Shown here piece by piece: positions 49,281 through 58,545 of a stretch of 64,000 nt of DNA. Within the stretch, counting starts at the first letter, position 1; each line of letters opens with the position of its first letter. The notes beneath the pieces were generated by a model. It was not told where the DNA came from. It made no database searches and saw only the letters and a program-made list of their open reading frames with translations. Source of the stretch: a virus. The position numbers and the translations under genes are program-made. The stretch spans positions 1-64,000 of IMG/VR virus record IMGVR_UViG_3300030019_000570; one strand, given 5' to 3'.

Positions 49281-50044
49281 TGGATATTAGTGTATCGGAA
49301 TTGTTGAAAGGAAAAGCAACAATTATAAAAAATAAAGAATTTTTCCAAACTAAAAATTATGCAGAGCCTTTTTTGGAAAGAATGTCTGCATTTACAGATG
49401 ATTTTCGTATTCAGGTTAAAATGCCTGATCAAATGACAGGTAGCAAAGATGCAACTGATTTAACTTATAATAGAGTTCTTATTCAAGCAGTGATGCCGAG
49501 AGAACATTCAATTGATGACCATGATGAAGTTATCGGTTTTTTATATGGTATTGATGTTAAGAAACCTGTTGCTAAAATATATAGAGGGTATTTAAACCAA
49601 GCATGTACTAACTTGACAGTATTCAATCCTCAGTGGATGGATGTGCAAGAAATGACTCCTGGTGATCCCTTAAATTACAATGCTGTTAAACAATTGATGG
49701 AACAAACCAACGATTTTCAAACAACATTAAAGAAATTAAAAGCCACAACTATTAGTAGAAATTTGAGAAAACAATACTTAGGTGAGTGGGTTGACTATTC
49801 AATGCGTGAAAGTCAAGACTATGGATATGGTAAAGTAAAAATTGCAGTATCCACCCCGATTGATGCTTATAAGCAATTATTCATTGATCAAGACAGTGCT
49901 TATTACATTCCAGAAGGAGTAGATCCGAATATGTTTGATGTATATAATGCATTTACTCAAATTATTACCGATGATAAAAAGGATATTGTTAATAAATTCG
50001 AAAAGTCAATTATAATAGGAAAAATGCTTGGAGTTGTATCCTAA
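49280..50044 (+). CDS. hypothetical protein, 254 aa
   Basis: Mixed alpha/beta protein with no catalytic motif visible. Last gene before the GIY-YIG insertion. Uses TGG for all Trp. Confidence 0.65.
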   Translation: MDISVSELLKGKATIIKNKEFFQTKNYAEPFLERMSAFTDDFRIQVKMPDQMTGSKDATDLTYNRVLIQAVMPREHSIDDHDEVIGFLYGIDVKKPVAKIYRGYLNQACTNLTVFNPQWMDVQEMTPGDPLNYNAVKQLMEQTNDFQTTLKKLKATTISRNLRKQYLGEWVDYSMRESQDYGYGKVKIAVSTPIDAYKQLFIDQDSAYYIPEGVDPNMFDVYNAFTQIITDDKKDIVNKFEKSIIIGKMLGVVS

Positions 50045-50098
50045 TCATTATATTTTATAGTTTTTACATAATATAGTTTTTTCATAAAATTATTTTAT

Positions 50099-50106
50099 TA
50101 TTTTTG
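50099..50106 (+). promoter_or_regulatory. Bacteroidota-type -7 element before GIY-YIG gene
   Basis: TATTTTTG, 24 bases before the ATG. Like the HNH gene at 11293, this endonuclease brings a promoter. Confidence 0.6.
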
Positions 50107-50129
50107 TATAAACTAAAAAATTATAAAAT

Positions 50130-51020
50130 ATGGGTAAAACATTAACAACACAAGAATTTATTGAGAAAGCAAAATTAGTTCATAATGAAAAATACGATTA
50201 TTCTAAAGTTGATTATAAAAAATCATCTAAGAAAGTAATAATTGTATGTAAAGAACATGGTGAATTTGAACAAACTCCGAATATTCATTTAGATAATCAT
50301 GGGTGTCCAGCTTGTTCTAAATTAAAAAAGCGAAACGATATTTCAAAAATTCCAAATATAAAATTATCTAATTATATTGTTTCAAATCCGATTGAACTTT
50401 CAGGAAAATTAGAAATAATAGGATCTATTTATTTATTTATAAATCCTATAAATAATAAAAAATATATTGGAAAAACAATTATGAAATTAAGTAGTAGATT
50501 TTCTGCACATTTAAATAAATCAAAACATTCTGATTACTATTTTTATAGATCCATCCGTAAATATGGATGAAATGTATTTGAAAAACATGTATTATATCAA
50601 ACAGAAATAGTTGATAACAATAAAGAAAATAAAAAATTAATAGATTCTATTATTTGTGGAAAAGAAATAGAATTTATTAATTTATTTGAATCAAATAATC
50701 CTAAATTTGGATATAATGAAACAAATGGAGGTGAAGGAACAGCTGGATGTAAATTTTCTAATAAAGTTAAAGAAAAAATGAGTAATGCTAGAAAAGGTAA
50801 AGGAAATTCAATGTATGGAAAAACATTAGATAAAAATCCTAGATCTATTCCAATTTTACAATTAGATTCTAATAATAATATAATAAAAAGATGGAGCTGT
50901 GCTGTTGAAATACATCAAGAATTAGGATACTCTATTAGTAGAATTAGAGATTGTTACAATAATAAATGTGAGATATATAAAAAATATAAATGGATAAAAG
51001 AAGAAAATTATGGAAAATAA
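50130..51020 (+). CDS. GIY-YIG homing endonuclease with in-frame UGA (Trp)
   Basis: 296 codons when TGA at 50568-50570 is read as Trp. Residues 1-75 form a zinc-finger-like domain (VCKEHGEFEQTPNIHL, GCPACSK) common in phage endonucleases. The GIY-YIG core is SIYLFINPINNKKYIGKT with an Arg at SSRFSAHL, then RSIRKYG, TGA, NVFEKHVLY; family members have Trp or a similar residue in KYGW-x-x-F at this exact spot. The glutamate EIEFINLF and NETNGGEG complete the domain, then a NUMOD-type tail (ARKGKGNSMYGKT, IPILQLDSNN). Confidence 0.9.
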
Positions 51021-51327
51021 AATAAGATGTCCAAAATGTAGTTCAGATAAATTAACAGCAAACAAGAAAGGATTTAGTGGAGGAAAAGCTGTAATAGGTG
51101 GATTATTAACTGGTGGTATTGGATTAACTGCTGGTTTTATTGGTAGTAATAAGATACAAATAACATGTATAAATTGTGGTCATATGTTTAAACCTGGACA
51201 AGGTATTTCTGAAAATGAATTAACTGATGAAGAAATATTATCATCTAATTCATCTAATCAAGGATGTATGTATACTATGATTGGTATATTTGCATTAATT
51301 GTATTTATAACAATATTATTTTTATAA
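51010..51327 (+). CDS. zinc-ribbon membrane protein, 105 aa
   Basis: RCPKCSSDKL and CINCGHMF form a zinc ribbon split by a Gly-rich hydrophobic segment (GGKAVIGGLLTGGIGLTAGF); a second membrane helix ends the protein. Unknown function. Confidence 0.68.
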   Translation: MENKIRCPKCSSDKLTANKKGFSGGKAVIGGLLTGGIGLTAGFIGSNKIQITCINCGHMFKPGQGISENELTDEEILSSNSSNQGCMYTMIGIFALIVFITILFL

Positions 51328-51330
51328 AAT

Positions 51331-51501
51331 ATGGAACCAGAAGAATTAAAAACAGTTGATATTACAGTAATGTTGACAATGAGTGTAGAAGTACCTATTG
51401 ATACAACTGATGATATATTAAGAGAAGAAACTATGACTATATTAACTAGAGATTTACGTCATACAGATTTTGAAATTGAAGAAATATTAATTGAAGATTA
51501 A
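51331..51501 (+). CDS. hypothetical acidic protein, 56 aa
   Basis: ATG at 51331, TAA overlapping the next ATG. Beta-alpha-beta-like pattern, very acidic. Confidence 0.5.
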   Translation: MEPEELKTVDITVMLTMSVEVPIDTTDDILREETMTILTRDLRHTDFEIEEILIED

Positions 51502-51770
51502 TGAAAGTAATTAAAGTAATTTATAATAATGAGTGTGAATTCATTATGAAAATTGTTGCTGAAGTAACTGAACCTCATATCTTAGAGGAATATAACATCA
51601 GTTATCGTCAAGATAGAAAAAAAGCTCGTGAAATAATGGAAAGACACGGAACAAAAAAACTTCCGTTAATAGTATTGGAGGATGAGAATCTTGAAGAATA
51701 CACTGCTATTTGGAGTGAACAAAACCCAGATTGGAAAGTAGAATTAATTAAGAAAATGAGTGATGAGTAA
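51501..51770 (+). CDS. hypothetical protein, 89 aa
   Basis: RHGTKKLPLIVLEDENLEEYTAIWSE recalls glutaredoxin/thioredoxin-like folds (a Pro after KL and a strand), but the CxxC is absent. Overlaps the next small gene. Confidence 0.6.
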   Translation: MKVIKVIYNNECEFIMKIVAEVTEPHILEEYNISYRQDRKKAREIMERHGTKKLPLIVLEDENLEEYTAIWSEQNPDWKVELIKKMSDE

Positions 51771-51933
51771 ATATAGAATATATGTAGACAATAATAATTT
51801 AGATAAAACGATTGAAATAGAAGCACATGATGTATATGCACATTATCAAGCAGGTATAAACTTACTTAGAGATAAGAATAATAATACAATTGCATCTATT
51901 CCACTAGGTTTAATTATTACTAAAATTGACTAA
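51763..51933 (+). CDS. hypothetical protein, 56 aa
   Basis: Starts MSKYRIYVDNNNLD, beta-rich; its stop is directly followed by the dUTPase start. Accepted for spacing and composition. Confidence 0.5.
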   Translation: MSKYRIYVDNNNLDKTIEIEAHDVYAHYQAGINLLRDKNNNTIASIPLGLIITKID

Positions 51934-52419
51934 ATGAAAGTAAACGTAATAAATAAAAGTACAAATAAACTTCCTGAATATGCTAAACCAGGTGATGCTG
52001 GTATGGATTTAAGAGCTGATTTCTCACGAGGAATTAGTGATGAATATATGTATGGTGCTGTTTATGATGAAGTAAGAGAAGTTGTATTAGTATACCCAGG
52101 TGGTAGATACTTAGTTCCTACTGGTCTATTTACTTCATTTCCACCAGGATATGAATTTCAAGTTAGACCTAGAAGTGGATTAGCTCTTAAAGAAGGTATA
52201 ACTGTTCTAAATACTCCAGGAACAATAGATGCAGGTTATCGTAACGAATGGGGAGTAATCCTTATGAATTTAGGTGATGATGTATTTGAAATTCAACATG
52301 GTGATAGAATTGCACAAGGTGTACTTGGGAAAGTATGTTTGTGTGAATGGAATGAAGTTGAAACATTGGATGAATCAGATAGAGGAAAAACAGGATTTGG
52401 AGCAAGTGGGGTAAAATAA
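51934..52419 (+). CDS. dut: dUTPase
   Basis: 161 aa trimeric-type dUTPase with all five motifs in order: PGDAGMDLRAD (1), RPRSGLALKEGI (2), NTPGTIDAGYRNEWGV (3), GDRIAQGVL (4) and RGKTGFGASG (5). It hydrolyses dUTP to dUMP, which ThyX encoded downstream can methylate, and keeps uracil out of DNA. An insertion between motifs 1 and 2 (about residues 28-50) is longer than in E. coli. Confidence 0.95.
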   Translation: MKVNVINKSTNKLPEYAKPGDAGMDLRADFSRGISDEYMYGAVYDEVREVVLVYPGGRYLVPTGLFTSFPPGYEFQVRPRSGLALKEGITVLNTPGTIDAGYRNEWGVILMNLGDDVFEIQHGDRIAQGVLGKVCLCEWNEVETLDESDRGKTGFGASGVK

Positions 52420-52697
52420 TGAGTAAACTACAAACAATGAAAATTTTGGATGTCCAATGGGGTACTCCAAAAATGCCTGATGATGTTAGGAGATTCTTTT
52501 TTGATTATTATGACAATATTGGTAATGATGTATGGGTTGATTATACCGTTGGAGATTCATCAGAATATGAATATAAAGAAGATGAAGATGGAAATGAAAT
52601 CTGTGATATTAGCGAACTTAGTATTTTAGATAACTGGTTATGCTCTGAATGTGAGTTAGAACTAGGAGAAGAACTATTATTAAAACATTGGTGGTAA
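52419..52697 (+). CDS. hypothetical acidic protein, 92 aa
   Basis: Asp/Glu/Tyr-rich, two Cys near the end (LCSECE). One-base overlaps on both sides. Confidence 0.6.
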   Translation: MSKLQTMKILDVQWGTPKMPDDVRRFFFDYYDNIGNDVWVDYTVGDSSEYEYKEDEDGNEICDISELSILDNWLCSECELELGEELLLKHWW

Positions 52698-52864
52698 TGA
52701 AAATTAGAGTAACATACGATCAAATATTTTATACAGAAGAACTAGGAATTATCAGTGATGATATGGAAGTTATTCAAGAAGCTATTAGAGATAGACTTTT
52801 TGAAGATGCAGATGAAGTAGTTTCGTTTTTACAATTGGAAAAATTAGAAGATGATAGTAAGTAA
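52697..52864 (+). CDS. hypothetical acidic protein, 55 aa
   Basis: Helical acidic peptide; overlaps the ligase start by 14 bases. Confidence 0.5.
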   Translation: MKIRVTYDQIFYTEELGIISDDMEVIQEAIRDRLFEDADEVVSFLQLEKLEDDSK

Positions 52865-54047
52865 AATACATTTAGTAACAAGAAATGCAAGGGATAAAGT
52901 TCAAGTTGTAGTTGCTGAATTAGAACAAAATGGTAATAGCTTTACTATTAAAAGGTCAACCGGACAATATCAAGGTAAAATGACAGAACAACCAGAAGTT
53001 ACTATTGAAAGAGGTAAAGCTAAGAGGTCTGTTATTGAACAAGCTAATTTAGAGTTTAACAGTAAAATCAATAAATATCTTGATAAAGGATATAAACGAT
53101 TAGACAGTTTAACAACTAAAAAGTTTGAGGAATTATCTGAGTCCGAAATCAATGATATTGTTCCAACACTTCGTTCTGATACTAATGGTAATCTTAAACC
53201 AATGCTTGCTAAAAAATCAGAAGACTGTCAAAATTCTGTGTTTAATAAACCACTTTATTGTTCAAGAAAACTTGATGGAGTAAGGTGTATGATTAAAATC
53301 AAATGGGATGAAGAACTTCAAAAAGTAGTTACAGTTTCAAGAGGTGGTAAAGACTATGATATAGCTGCTAGTAAAATTATGGCTCAACTTGAATCATTTT
53401 TAAAAGAACATCCAACTTATGTATTTGATGGTGAATTATATCATCATGGAACACATTTACAAACTATATCAGGTGTTGCTCGACTTAAAACTTGGGAAGA
53501 TCGTTGTGATATGTTAGAATTTTGGATTTATGATTTAGCTATTCCTGATATGATATTTACGGATAGACTTTCAATTTTAGAAGAATTTGCATTTGAATGT
53601 GAAAAACCTGAATTTGATAAAATTAAAGTAATTGAACATGTTTTAAGTTCTAGTTGGGATGATATTCAACGATTACATGATCGTTGGGTACTTGAAGGAT
53701 TTGAAGGATTAGTTGCGCGTAAGCCTGATAAAATGTATGAATTTGGTAAACGTGGTTCAACTATGATTAAAGTTAAACAATATAAAGATGATGAATTTTT
53801 AATTGTTGATTATCAAGATGGATTGAGACCAGAAGACTTCTGTTTTATTTGTGAAACTAAAGATGGTAAACCGTTTGCTGCGAAGCCAATTGGTGATAGA
53901 GAGTTGAAAGCTTGGTATTTAGAAAATATTAATGATATTATTGGACATAAAGGTAAAGTTAAATACTTTAACTATTCTATTGATGGAATTCCTATCCAAA
54001 CTATATTTCAAGCTGTTAGATATGATGAGGATATTGATAAAAAATAA
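52851..54047 (+). CDS. ATP-dependent DNA ligase
   Basis: 398 aa. YCSRKLDGVRCM contains motif I (KLDGVR) with the adenylated Lys; FDGELYHHG is motif III, DILEFWIYDL-like strand motif IIIa, EGFEGLVARK motif IV and MIKVKQYKDDE motif V. The first 100 residues form an extra WGR-like domain (ARDKVQVVVAELEQNGNSFT). It seals nicks in replication and repair. Confidence 0.9.
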   Translation: MIVSKIHLVTRNARDKVQVVVAELEQNGNSFTIKRSTGQYQGKMTEQPEVTIERGKAKRSVIEQANLEFNSKINKYLDKGYKRLDSLTTKKFEELSESEINDIVPTLRSDTNGNLKPMLAKKSEDCQNSVFNKPLYCSRKLDGVRCMIKIKWDEELQKVVTVSRGGKDYDIAASKIMAQLESFLKEHPTYVFDGELYHHGTHLQTISGVARLKTWEDRCDMLEFWIYDLAIPDMIFTDRLSILEEFAFECEKPEFDKIKVIEHVLSSSWDDIQRLHDRWVLEGFEGLVARKPDKMYEFGKRGSTMIKVKQYKDDEFLIVDYQDGLRPEDFCFICETKDGKPFAAKPIGDRELKAWYLENINDIIGHKGKVKYFNYSIDGIPIQTIFQAVRYDEDIDKK

Positions 54048-54050
54048 ACG

Positions 54051-54305
54051 ATGCGAAAACTAATTAAATTCGGAGCCGATTGGTGTGTTCCATGTAAAAC
54101 TGTCGATAAAATTCTTATCGAATTGAGAAAAGAAACTGATATTGTTATTGAACACATCGACATTGATGAAGACGATAATAATCTAGTAGGATATTACAAT
54201 GTACGTAATATTCCAACAATCATCTATTTTGTAGATGATCAACAAGTGGGTAAAACTGTAGGTTCAGTATCTAAAGAAAAGATACTAGAATCTTTTAATG
54301 TTTAA
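54051..54305 (+). CDS. thioredoxin
   Basis: 84 aa, slightly short. WCVPC (residues 11-15) is the redox active site, NIPTIIYF holds the cis-Pro. It would reduce disulphides, possibly supplying electrons to a ribonucleotide reductase not seen in this window. Confidence 0.88.
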   Translation: MRKLIKFGADWCVPCKTVDKILIELRKETDIVIEHIDIDEDDNNLVGYYNVRNIPTIIYFVDDQQVGKTVGSVSKEKILESFNV

Positions 54306-54316
54306 AAAATAAAATT

Positions 54317-54553
54317 ATGTATGCATTATATAAAGTAGAAGTGTGGATTAAAGCTGATTTAGAATCAAGAACTCCATTAGCTGAAATACTGCAACAAGCT
54401 GAAAATATTCCATCTGGTCAAGTTAACTTTATCGAAGATGAAAATTACAAAACAGCAACAGAGAAATTCATCACCCCAGTAGAGGGTGGTGAAGCTACTC
54501 TAAAAATATTCTCTGATAAAGGAGAAGAGTTATACACAAATGAAAAACGATAA
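54317..54553 (+). CDS. hypothetical protein, 78 aa
   Basis: Alpha/beta pattern, acidic; overlaps the next gene by 14 bases. Not recognised. Confidence 0.6.
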   Translation: MYALYKVEVWIKADLESRTPLAEILQQAENIPSGQVNFIEDENYKTATEKFITPVEGGEATLKIFSDKGEELYTNEKR

Positions 54554-54821
54554 AAGTAATTTAAAAAATAAAATATTATCCGATTTTAAAAAATTTATAA
54601 AAAATTCATCTTTTCATAAAATGAATTTTAATAATAAAATGGTTAATAAGAAAGTATCTGAATATATATATTTATATTTTAGTGATATAATTATAAAAAA
54701 TGATTATGTATTAATTTGGAGTGATAATACATCACTACTTTCTGCAAAATCATTAGGAATTAAAGGATATTCGAATAAATATAAAAATTTTACTTATAGA
54801 GTAATAAATAAAATCAATTAA
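54540..54821 (+). CDS. hypothetical basic protein, 93 aa
   Basis: Lys/Asn-rich helical protein with markedly higher A/T than its neighbours, suggesting recent acquisition. Confidence 0.55.
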   Translation: MKNDKSNLKNKILSDFKKFIKNSSFHKMNFNNKMVNKKVSEYIYLYFSDIIIKNDYVLIWSDNTSLLSAKSLGIKGYSNKYKNFTYRVINKIN

Positions 54822-54822
54822 A

Positions 54823-54969
54823 ATGGCTACAACAGTAAAACAATGTAACTGCACAGGACCTGCTGCAGAATTTCAAGACAAAACTTATGGTAAAGGAATG
54901 CGTTTGCATAACGAAAAACTTGTAGGTAAAGGTGCTAAATGCACTGTGTGTGGAACAATTAAAAAATAG
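54823..54969 (+). CDS. small zinc-ribbon peptide, 48 aa
   Basis: CNCTGPAAEFQDKTYGKGMR and a final CTVCG give a four-Cys set; the pattern matches a small phage protein often found in Bacteroidota phages. One base after the previous stop. Confidence 0.6.
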   Translation: MATTVKQCNCTGPAAEFQDKTYGKGMRLHNEKLVGKGAKCTVCGTIKK

Positions 54970-54971
54970 TA

Positions 54972-55628
54972 ATGATAGTTGATAATTTTGAACAAATTAA
55001 ACAACTTTTAACTTTCAAATCTGAGGATGAGTTTTATCATCTTCAGATTCTGAAAAGAAAGAAAGATTGTCCAGAGCATGAACGAGCTCGTAATAACAAT
55101 GCTCGTTGTGTTAAGACCTACTATATAAAAAATATTGAGTATTTAGAGTCGAAGAAATCCGAAATTATTGGATTGTGTGAAATGTTTAATGCTCGTGCAT
55201 ACATAAATCTTAATACCAAAAGCTTTGAGAAAGCGGCTTTACAATTAACTAAAGAAACAGTTAATCGAATTATATTCAAACAATATGAGCATGTATATCG
55301 TGCTTATGAAACTGTAGTAGGTGCTAAAGAATCTAATGTTGGTGATAAACGATGGATTATTGATGTTGATGAAAAAAATATGGAACTTGTATCTAAAACA
55401 ATTTATGAAATTACTAAATGTCAATCTAATCGACCTAAAATAGGTGAAAGTACAAGTGGAATTCCAGTATATCAAAATACAATTGCTTTAATTCCAACTG
55501 TAAATGGATATCATATTATAACACACCCGTTTAATCTTAAACAGATTGAACCTTTTAAAGCGTTACATCCTTTTGATATTCAAAAGAATAATCCAACGCT
55601 TTTATATTTTAATAAAAAAGAAGAATAA
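54972..55628 (+). CDS. hypothetical protein, 218 aa
   Basis: Basic N-terminal half and a C-terminal half with KRWIIDVDEKN, a D-x-D after a strand, and VNGYHIITHPFN with a His strand. D-x-D plus His strand recalls archaeo-eukaryotic primase or nucleotidyltransferase folds, but evidence is thin. One-base overlap with the phosphoesterase gene. Confidence 0.6.
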   Translation: MIVDNFEQIKQLLTFKSEDEFYHLQILKRKKDCPEHERARNNNARCVKTYYIKNIEYLESKKSEIIGLCEMFNARAYINLNTKSFEKAALQLTKETVNRIIFKQYEHVYRAYETVVGAKESNVGDKRWIIDVDEKNMELVSKTIYEITKCQSNRPKIGESTSGIPVYQNTIALIPTVNGYHIITHPFNLKQIEPFKALHPFDIQKNNPTLLYFNKKEE

Positions 55629-56344
55629 TGAAAAAAATAATAATTGGAGATATCCATGGAAGAACTAACTGGAAACAGATAGTTGAGAAAGAAAAGGATG
55701 CTGATGAGTTTATCTTCATGGGAGATTATTTTGATCCTTATGATTGGACTATATCACTTGTTGATATGGTTCGTAATTTTAACGATATTCTTGAATTTAA
55801 AATAGCCAATCCAACTAAAGTAATAATGCTTATAGGAAATCATGATTTAGCTGCATTTGAAAGTTTTGCTAATAAATGTAGATATGTTGATGGAACTTAT
55901 GAAAATATGGCTCCAGTTCTTTATAATGCAATTAAGACAGGAGTTATTAAATTATGTCACTTTATTGATGATAATATAGTATGTTCTCATGCAGGATTTA
56001 CTAAAACTTGGCTAGATGAATCTGAACTTTCTTTTGATGAAGATGGTTTAAATGAGGATTTTAGAAAACATGTTGAAGATAAAACGTGTCTTGATAAATA
56101 TGATTTTATTTGTAAAGAATTTTGTCAAGACGGTTCTGGTGATGATTTATGGCAGGGACCTTTATGGGTTCGTCCTGTAAGTTTATTACAAGATATGATT
56201 GATGGTTATATCCAAGTAGTAGGACACACTAGAATTAGAAAGAATTCACCACAAGAAGTTGAAAATCTGTTATTAGCAGATTGTTTAGAACACGATGAAT
56301 ATTACAGTTATGAAAATAATAAATTTAAATACAATAAGATATGA
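55628..56344 (+). CDS. Ser/Thr-phosphatase-like metallophosphoesterase
   Basis: 238 aa. IIGDIHGRTNW (D-x-H-G), MGDYFDPYD (GDxxD), IGNHDL (GNHD), CSHAGF and VVGHTR are the PPP-family motifs. Related phage enzymes act as protein or dinucleotide phosphatases. Fourth metallophosphoesterase of the window. Confidence 0.87.
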   Translation: MKKIIIGDIHGRTNWKQIVEKEKDADEFIFMGDYFDPYDWTISLVDMVRNFNDILEFKIANPTKVIMLIGNHDLAAFESFANKCRYVDGTYENMAPVLYNAIKTGVIKLCHFIDDNIVCSHAGFTKTWLDESELSFDEDGLNEDFRKHVEDKTCLDKYDFICKEFCQDGSGDDLWQGPLWVRPVSLLQDMIDGYIQVVGHTRIRKNSPQEVENLLLADCLEHDEYYSYENNKFKYNKI

Positions 56345-56667
56345 AAGAAATAGTAGATAATTATTTAGCACTTAAAAGTGCAGCAACTAAGCATATGATG
56401 AAATATGTTATGGATAAAAGTATTCCATTAAGTGAAAGGTGGTATGAATTCGTAAGATCTGGTTTAGGTGAAGATGATTACTACTACTTTGATTCACATT
56501 TTGTGGATGTATCCGTTTATTATAACGATGCTGATAAATACAGCGTTAGCAGTGTTGAAGATTTAGTTACAAGATTAGCTAATCAAGGTATTGATGAAAC
56601 TATCATAGATAATGTAAAAGAAGAAATGCTAAATGCATTTAAAAAATCATATACATACAATTGGTAA
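56341..56667 (+). CDS. hypothetical protein, 108 aa
   Basis: Helical acidic protein with IPLSERWYEFVRSGLGEDD, an element common in phage unknowns. ATGA overlap upstream. Confidence 0.65.
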   Translation: MKEIVDNYLALKSAATKHMMKYVMDKSIPLSERWYEFVRSGLGEDDYYYFDSHFVDVSVYYNDADKYSVSSVEDLVTRLANQGIDETIIDNVKEEMLNAFKKSYTYNW

Positions 56668-56918
56668 TGCAAGAACAAGAACAAGAATTTGCAGAGAACT
56701 TAGACGATAAGTTCTCTGAAGAATTAATCCAGGCGAAAGAAGATCAAATGTTATTTAACGAGATCATGCAATCCGGATTATTATACTCTAGAGCTGGAAG
56801 AGATGCACTAGGTGTAAGACTACAACCTCAAAGACGTGAGTCCTCAAAGGTTCGTAGAAATGAGAAATGTCCATGTAATAGTGGATTGAAGTACAAAAAA
56901 TGTTGCGGCTTAAATTAG
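56667..56918 (+). CDS. SEC-C zinc-motif protein, 83 aa
   Basis: C-terminal RRNEKCPCNSGLKYKKCCG is a SEC-C metal-binding motif (CxC...CC), as in the SecA tail. The remainder is acidic and helical. ATG at 56667 preferred over TTG at 56661. Confidence 0.78.
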   Translation: MQEQEQEFAENLDDKFSEELIQAKEDQMLFNEIMQSGLLYSRAGRDALGVRLQPQRRESSKVRRNEKCPCNSGLKYKKCCGLN

Positions 56919-56924
56919 AATATT

Positions 56925-57434
56925 ATGGCAAATTTATGCAGTAACATAATTAACGTAACATATTTTGATGAAACTGAGGAATTAAAATTAAAGACATCAA
57001 GATTATTACACGAAGAATTACAAGAAAATTTTAGTAGTTTATATCCAGAATACTGTAATGCAGAAGATTGTGAAGATGAATACGAAATTGAATGTTATTT
57101 TGAAGTTGGTAGTAAATGGGTAGCTCCTTTACAATTCTTTCATCATTTATGTAACAAATATAATGTAGACATTATAGGAGTTGCATACGAATTTGGTGGA
57201 GGTTATGTAGAATCATTTGAATTACATAATCAATTAGTAGAAGTAGAAGAACATGGTCAACATGTAATAACTTTTGTAGACGTTGATGAAGATGCAGAGA
57301 TTGAAACTATTGAAGTTTTACCTAATGCTCAAGATGATGAGATTTTAGACAAAGAATGTCCTAAAATTATAGAAGATGATGATTTTGAATTAAATTGTAA
57401 AACAATTTTAGGTGATGGTGAAACATACTATTAA
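56925..57434 (+). CDS. hypothetical acidic protein, 169 aa
   Basis: ANLCSNIINV opening and ...EYEIECYFEVGSKWVAPLQF recall phage proteins with an Api92-like fold (N-terminal NxxxI and SKW motif). Overlaps thyX by 20 bases. Confidence 0.68.
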   Translation: MANLCSNIINVTYFDETEELKLKTSRLLHEELQENFSSLYPEYCNAEDCEDEYEIECYFEVGSKWVAPLQFFHHLCNKYNVDIIGVAYEFGGGYVESFELHNQLVEVEEHGQHVITFVDVDEDAEIETIEVLPNAQDDEILDKECPKIIEDDDFELNCKTILGDGETYY

Positions 57435-58545
57435 TGCAAAGATAGTAGCTGATTCTATTAACTCACAAGGCAATAGAATCACTACTTTCGTGTTAACTTA
57501 CCCGAGAATTATTCATGCTGAGATGATGACTCACAGAGTATTCTCAAGGAATGCAGCTTCTAGTAGAGCTATTCCTTTTAATAAAATGGTTAAATCTGTA
57601 GAAGATGATCCATTTATTCCAATTGCTTGGCAAAAGGATCATAAAGGAATGCAGGGAACTAAATATATTGTTGATCCTATTGAAATTAAAAATTGTATTA
57701 AACAATGGTTATTTGCAAGAGATGAAGCAGTAAATCATAGTGAAAATTTACATGGAGATTATTACATATATGATGGAACAGATATACCTCTTCAAATGGG
57801 AGTAACTAAACAACTTTGTAATCGTTTACTTGAACCTTATCAATGGTATACTTGTTTAGTAACTACTACTGAACTTGAAAACTTTTATAAGTTAAGATGT
57901 CCTCAGTATTATAATATTACTACAGGAACATATTTTAAATCTAGAAAAGATTGGATTAAATTTTATTTAGAAAATGGTGGAGTTAATACTAATTTAAGTA
58001 TATATAATACAGAATATTGGCAATCTATTAATTATTCACAAGCAGAAATACATATCCAAGCATTAGCTGAAGCTATGTGGGATGTCCAGAACGAATCTAA
58101 GCCTAGTTTATTGGAAGCAGGTGAATGGCATATTCCTTTTGGTGATAAAATATTTTCAGAAGATAAAATTGAAGATTTTCTTAGAACTCAAGATGTTCAA
58201 TGGGTTACAGCAGAAGGTCATGATGCAGAATTAGAAAAAATTGCATTAAAAATAGCAACTGCTCGTGCAGCTCGTCTATCTTATATGACATTTGATGGAG
58301 AAATTGATTATAACAAAGATATTCAACTTCATGATATGTTACTTAATAGTAAACATATGTCACCATTTGAACATTGTGCTCGTGTAATGACTGAGGAAGA
58401 ATATCATTTATTTATTAGAGGTAAAACTAAAGAAGATGAATCCGATAATCCTAAATCAATCTATGGTTGGTGTAATAATTTTAAAGGATTTATTCAATAT
58501 CGTTATTTATTAGAACATGGAACAGGAACAAGCGAAACGTTATAA
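57415..58545 (+). CDS. thyX: flavin-dependent thymidylate synthase
   Basis: 376 aa from ATG at 57415; longer than the usual 220-300 aa because of an insertion near residues 75-120. THRVFSRNAASSRAIP is the ThyX motif (RHRxxSxNxxSxR), and HMSPFEHCARVMT and GWIQ-like YRYLLE segments follow. Converts dUMP to dTMP using methylene-THF, FAD and NADPH. Works with dUTPase upstream. Confidence 0.9.
   Translation: MVKHTINAKIVADSINSQGNRITTFVLTYPRIIHAEMMTHRVFSRNAASSRAIPFNKMVKSVEDDPFIPIAWQKDHKGMQGTKYIVDPIEIKNCIKQWLFARDEAVNHSENLHGDYYIYDGTDIPLQMGVTKQLCNRLLEPYQWYTCLVTTTELENFYKLRCPQYYNITTGTYFKSRKDWIKFYLENGGVNTNLSIYNTEYWQSINYSQAEIHIQALAEAMWDVQNESKPSLLEAGEWHIPFGDKIFSEDKIEDFLRTQDVQWVTAEGHDAELEKIALKIATARAARLSYMTFDGEIDYNKDIQLHDMLLNSKHMSPFEHCARVMTEEEYHLFIRGKTKEDESDNPKSIYGWCNNFKGFIQYRYLLEHGTGTSETL

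Noticed and set aside
54972-55628. Calling this protein an archaeo-eukaryotic primase
   Set aside because: Only one D-x-D and a possible His strand are seen; a DnaG-type primase is already present, so the function is left open.
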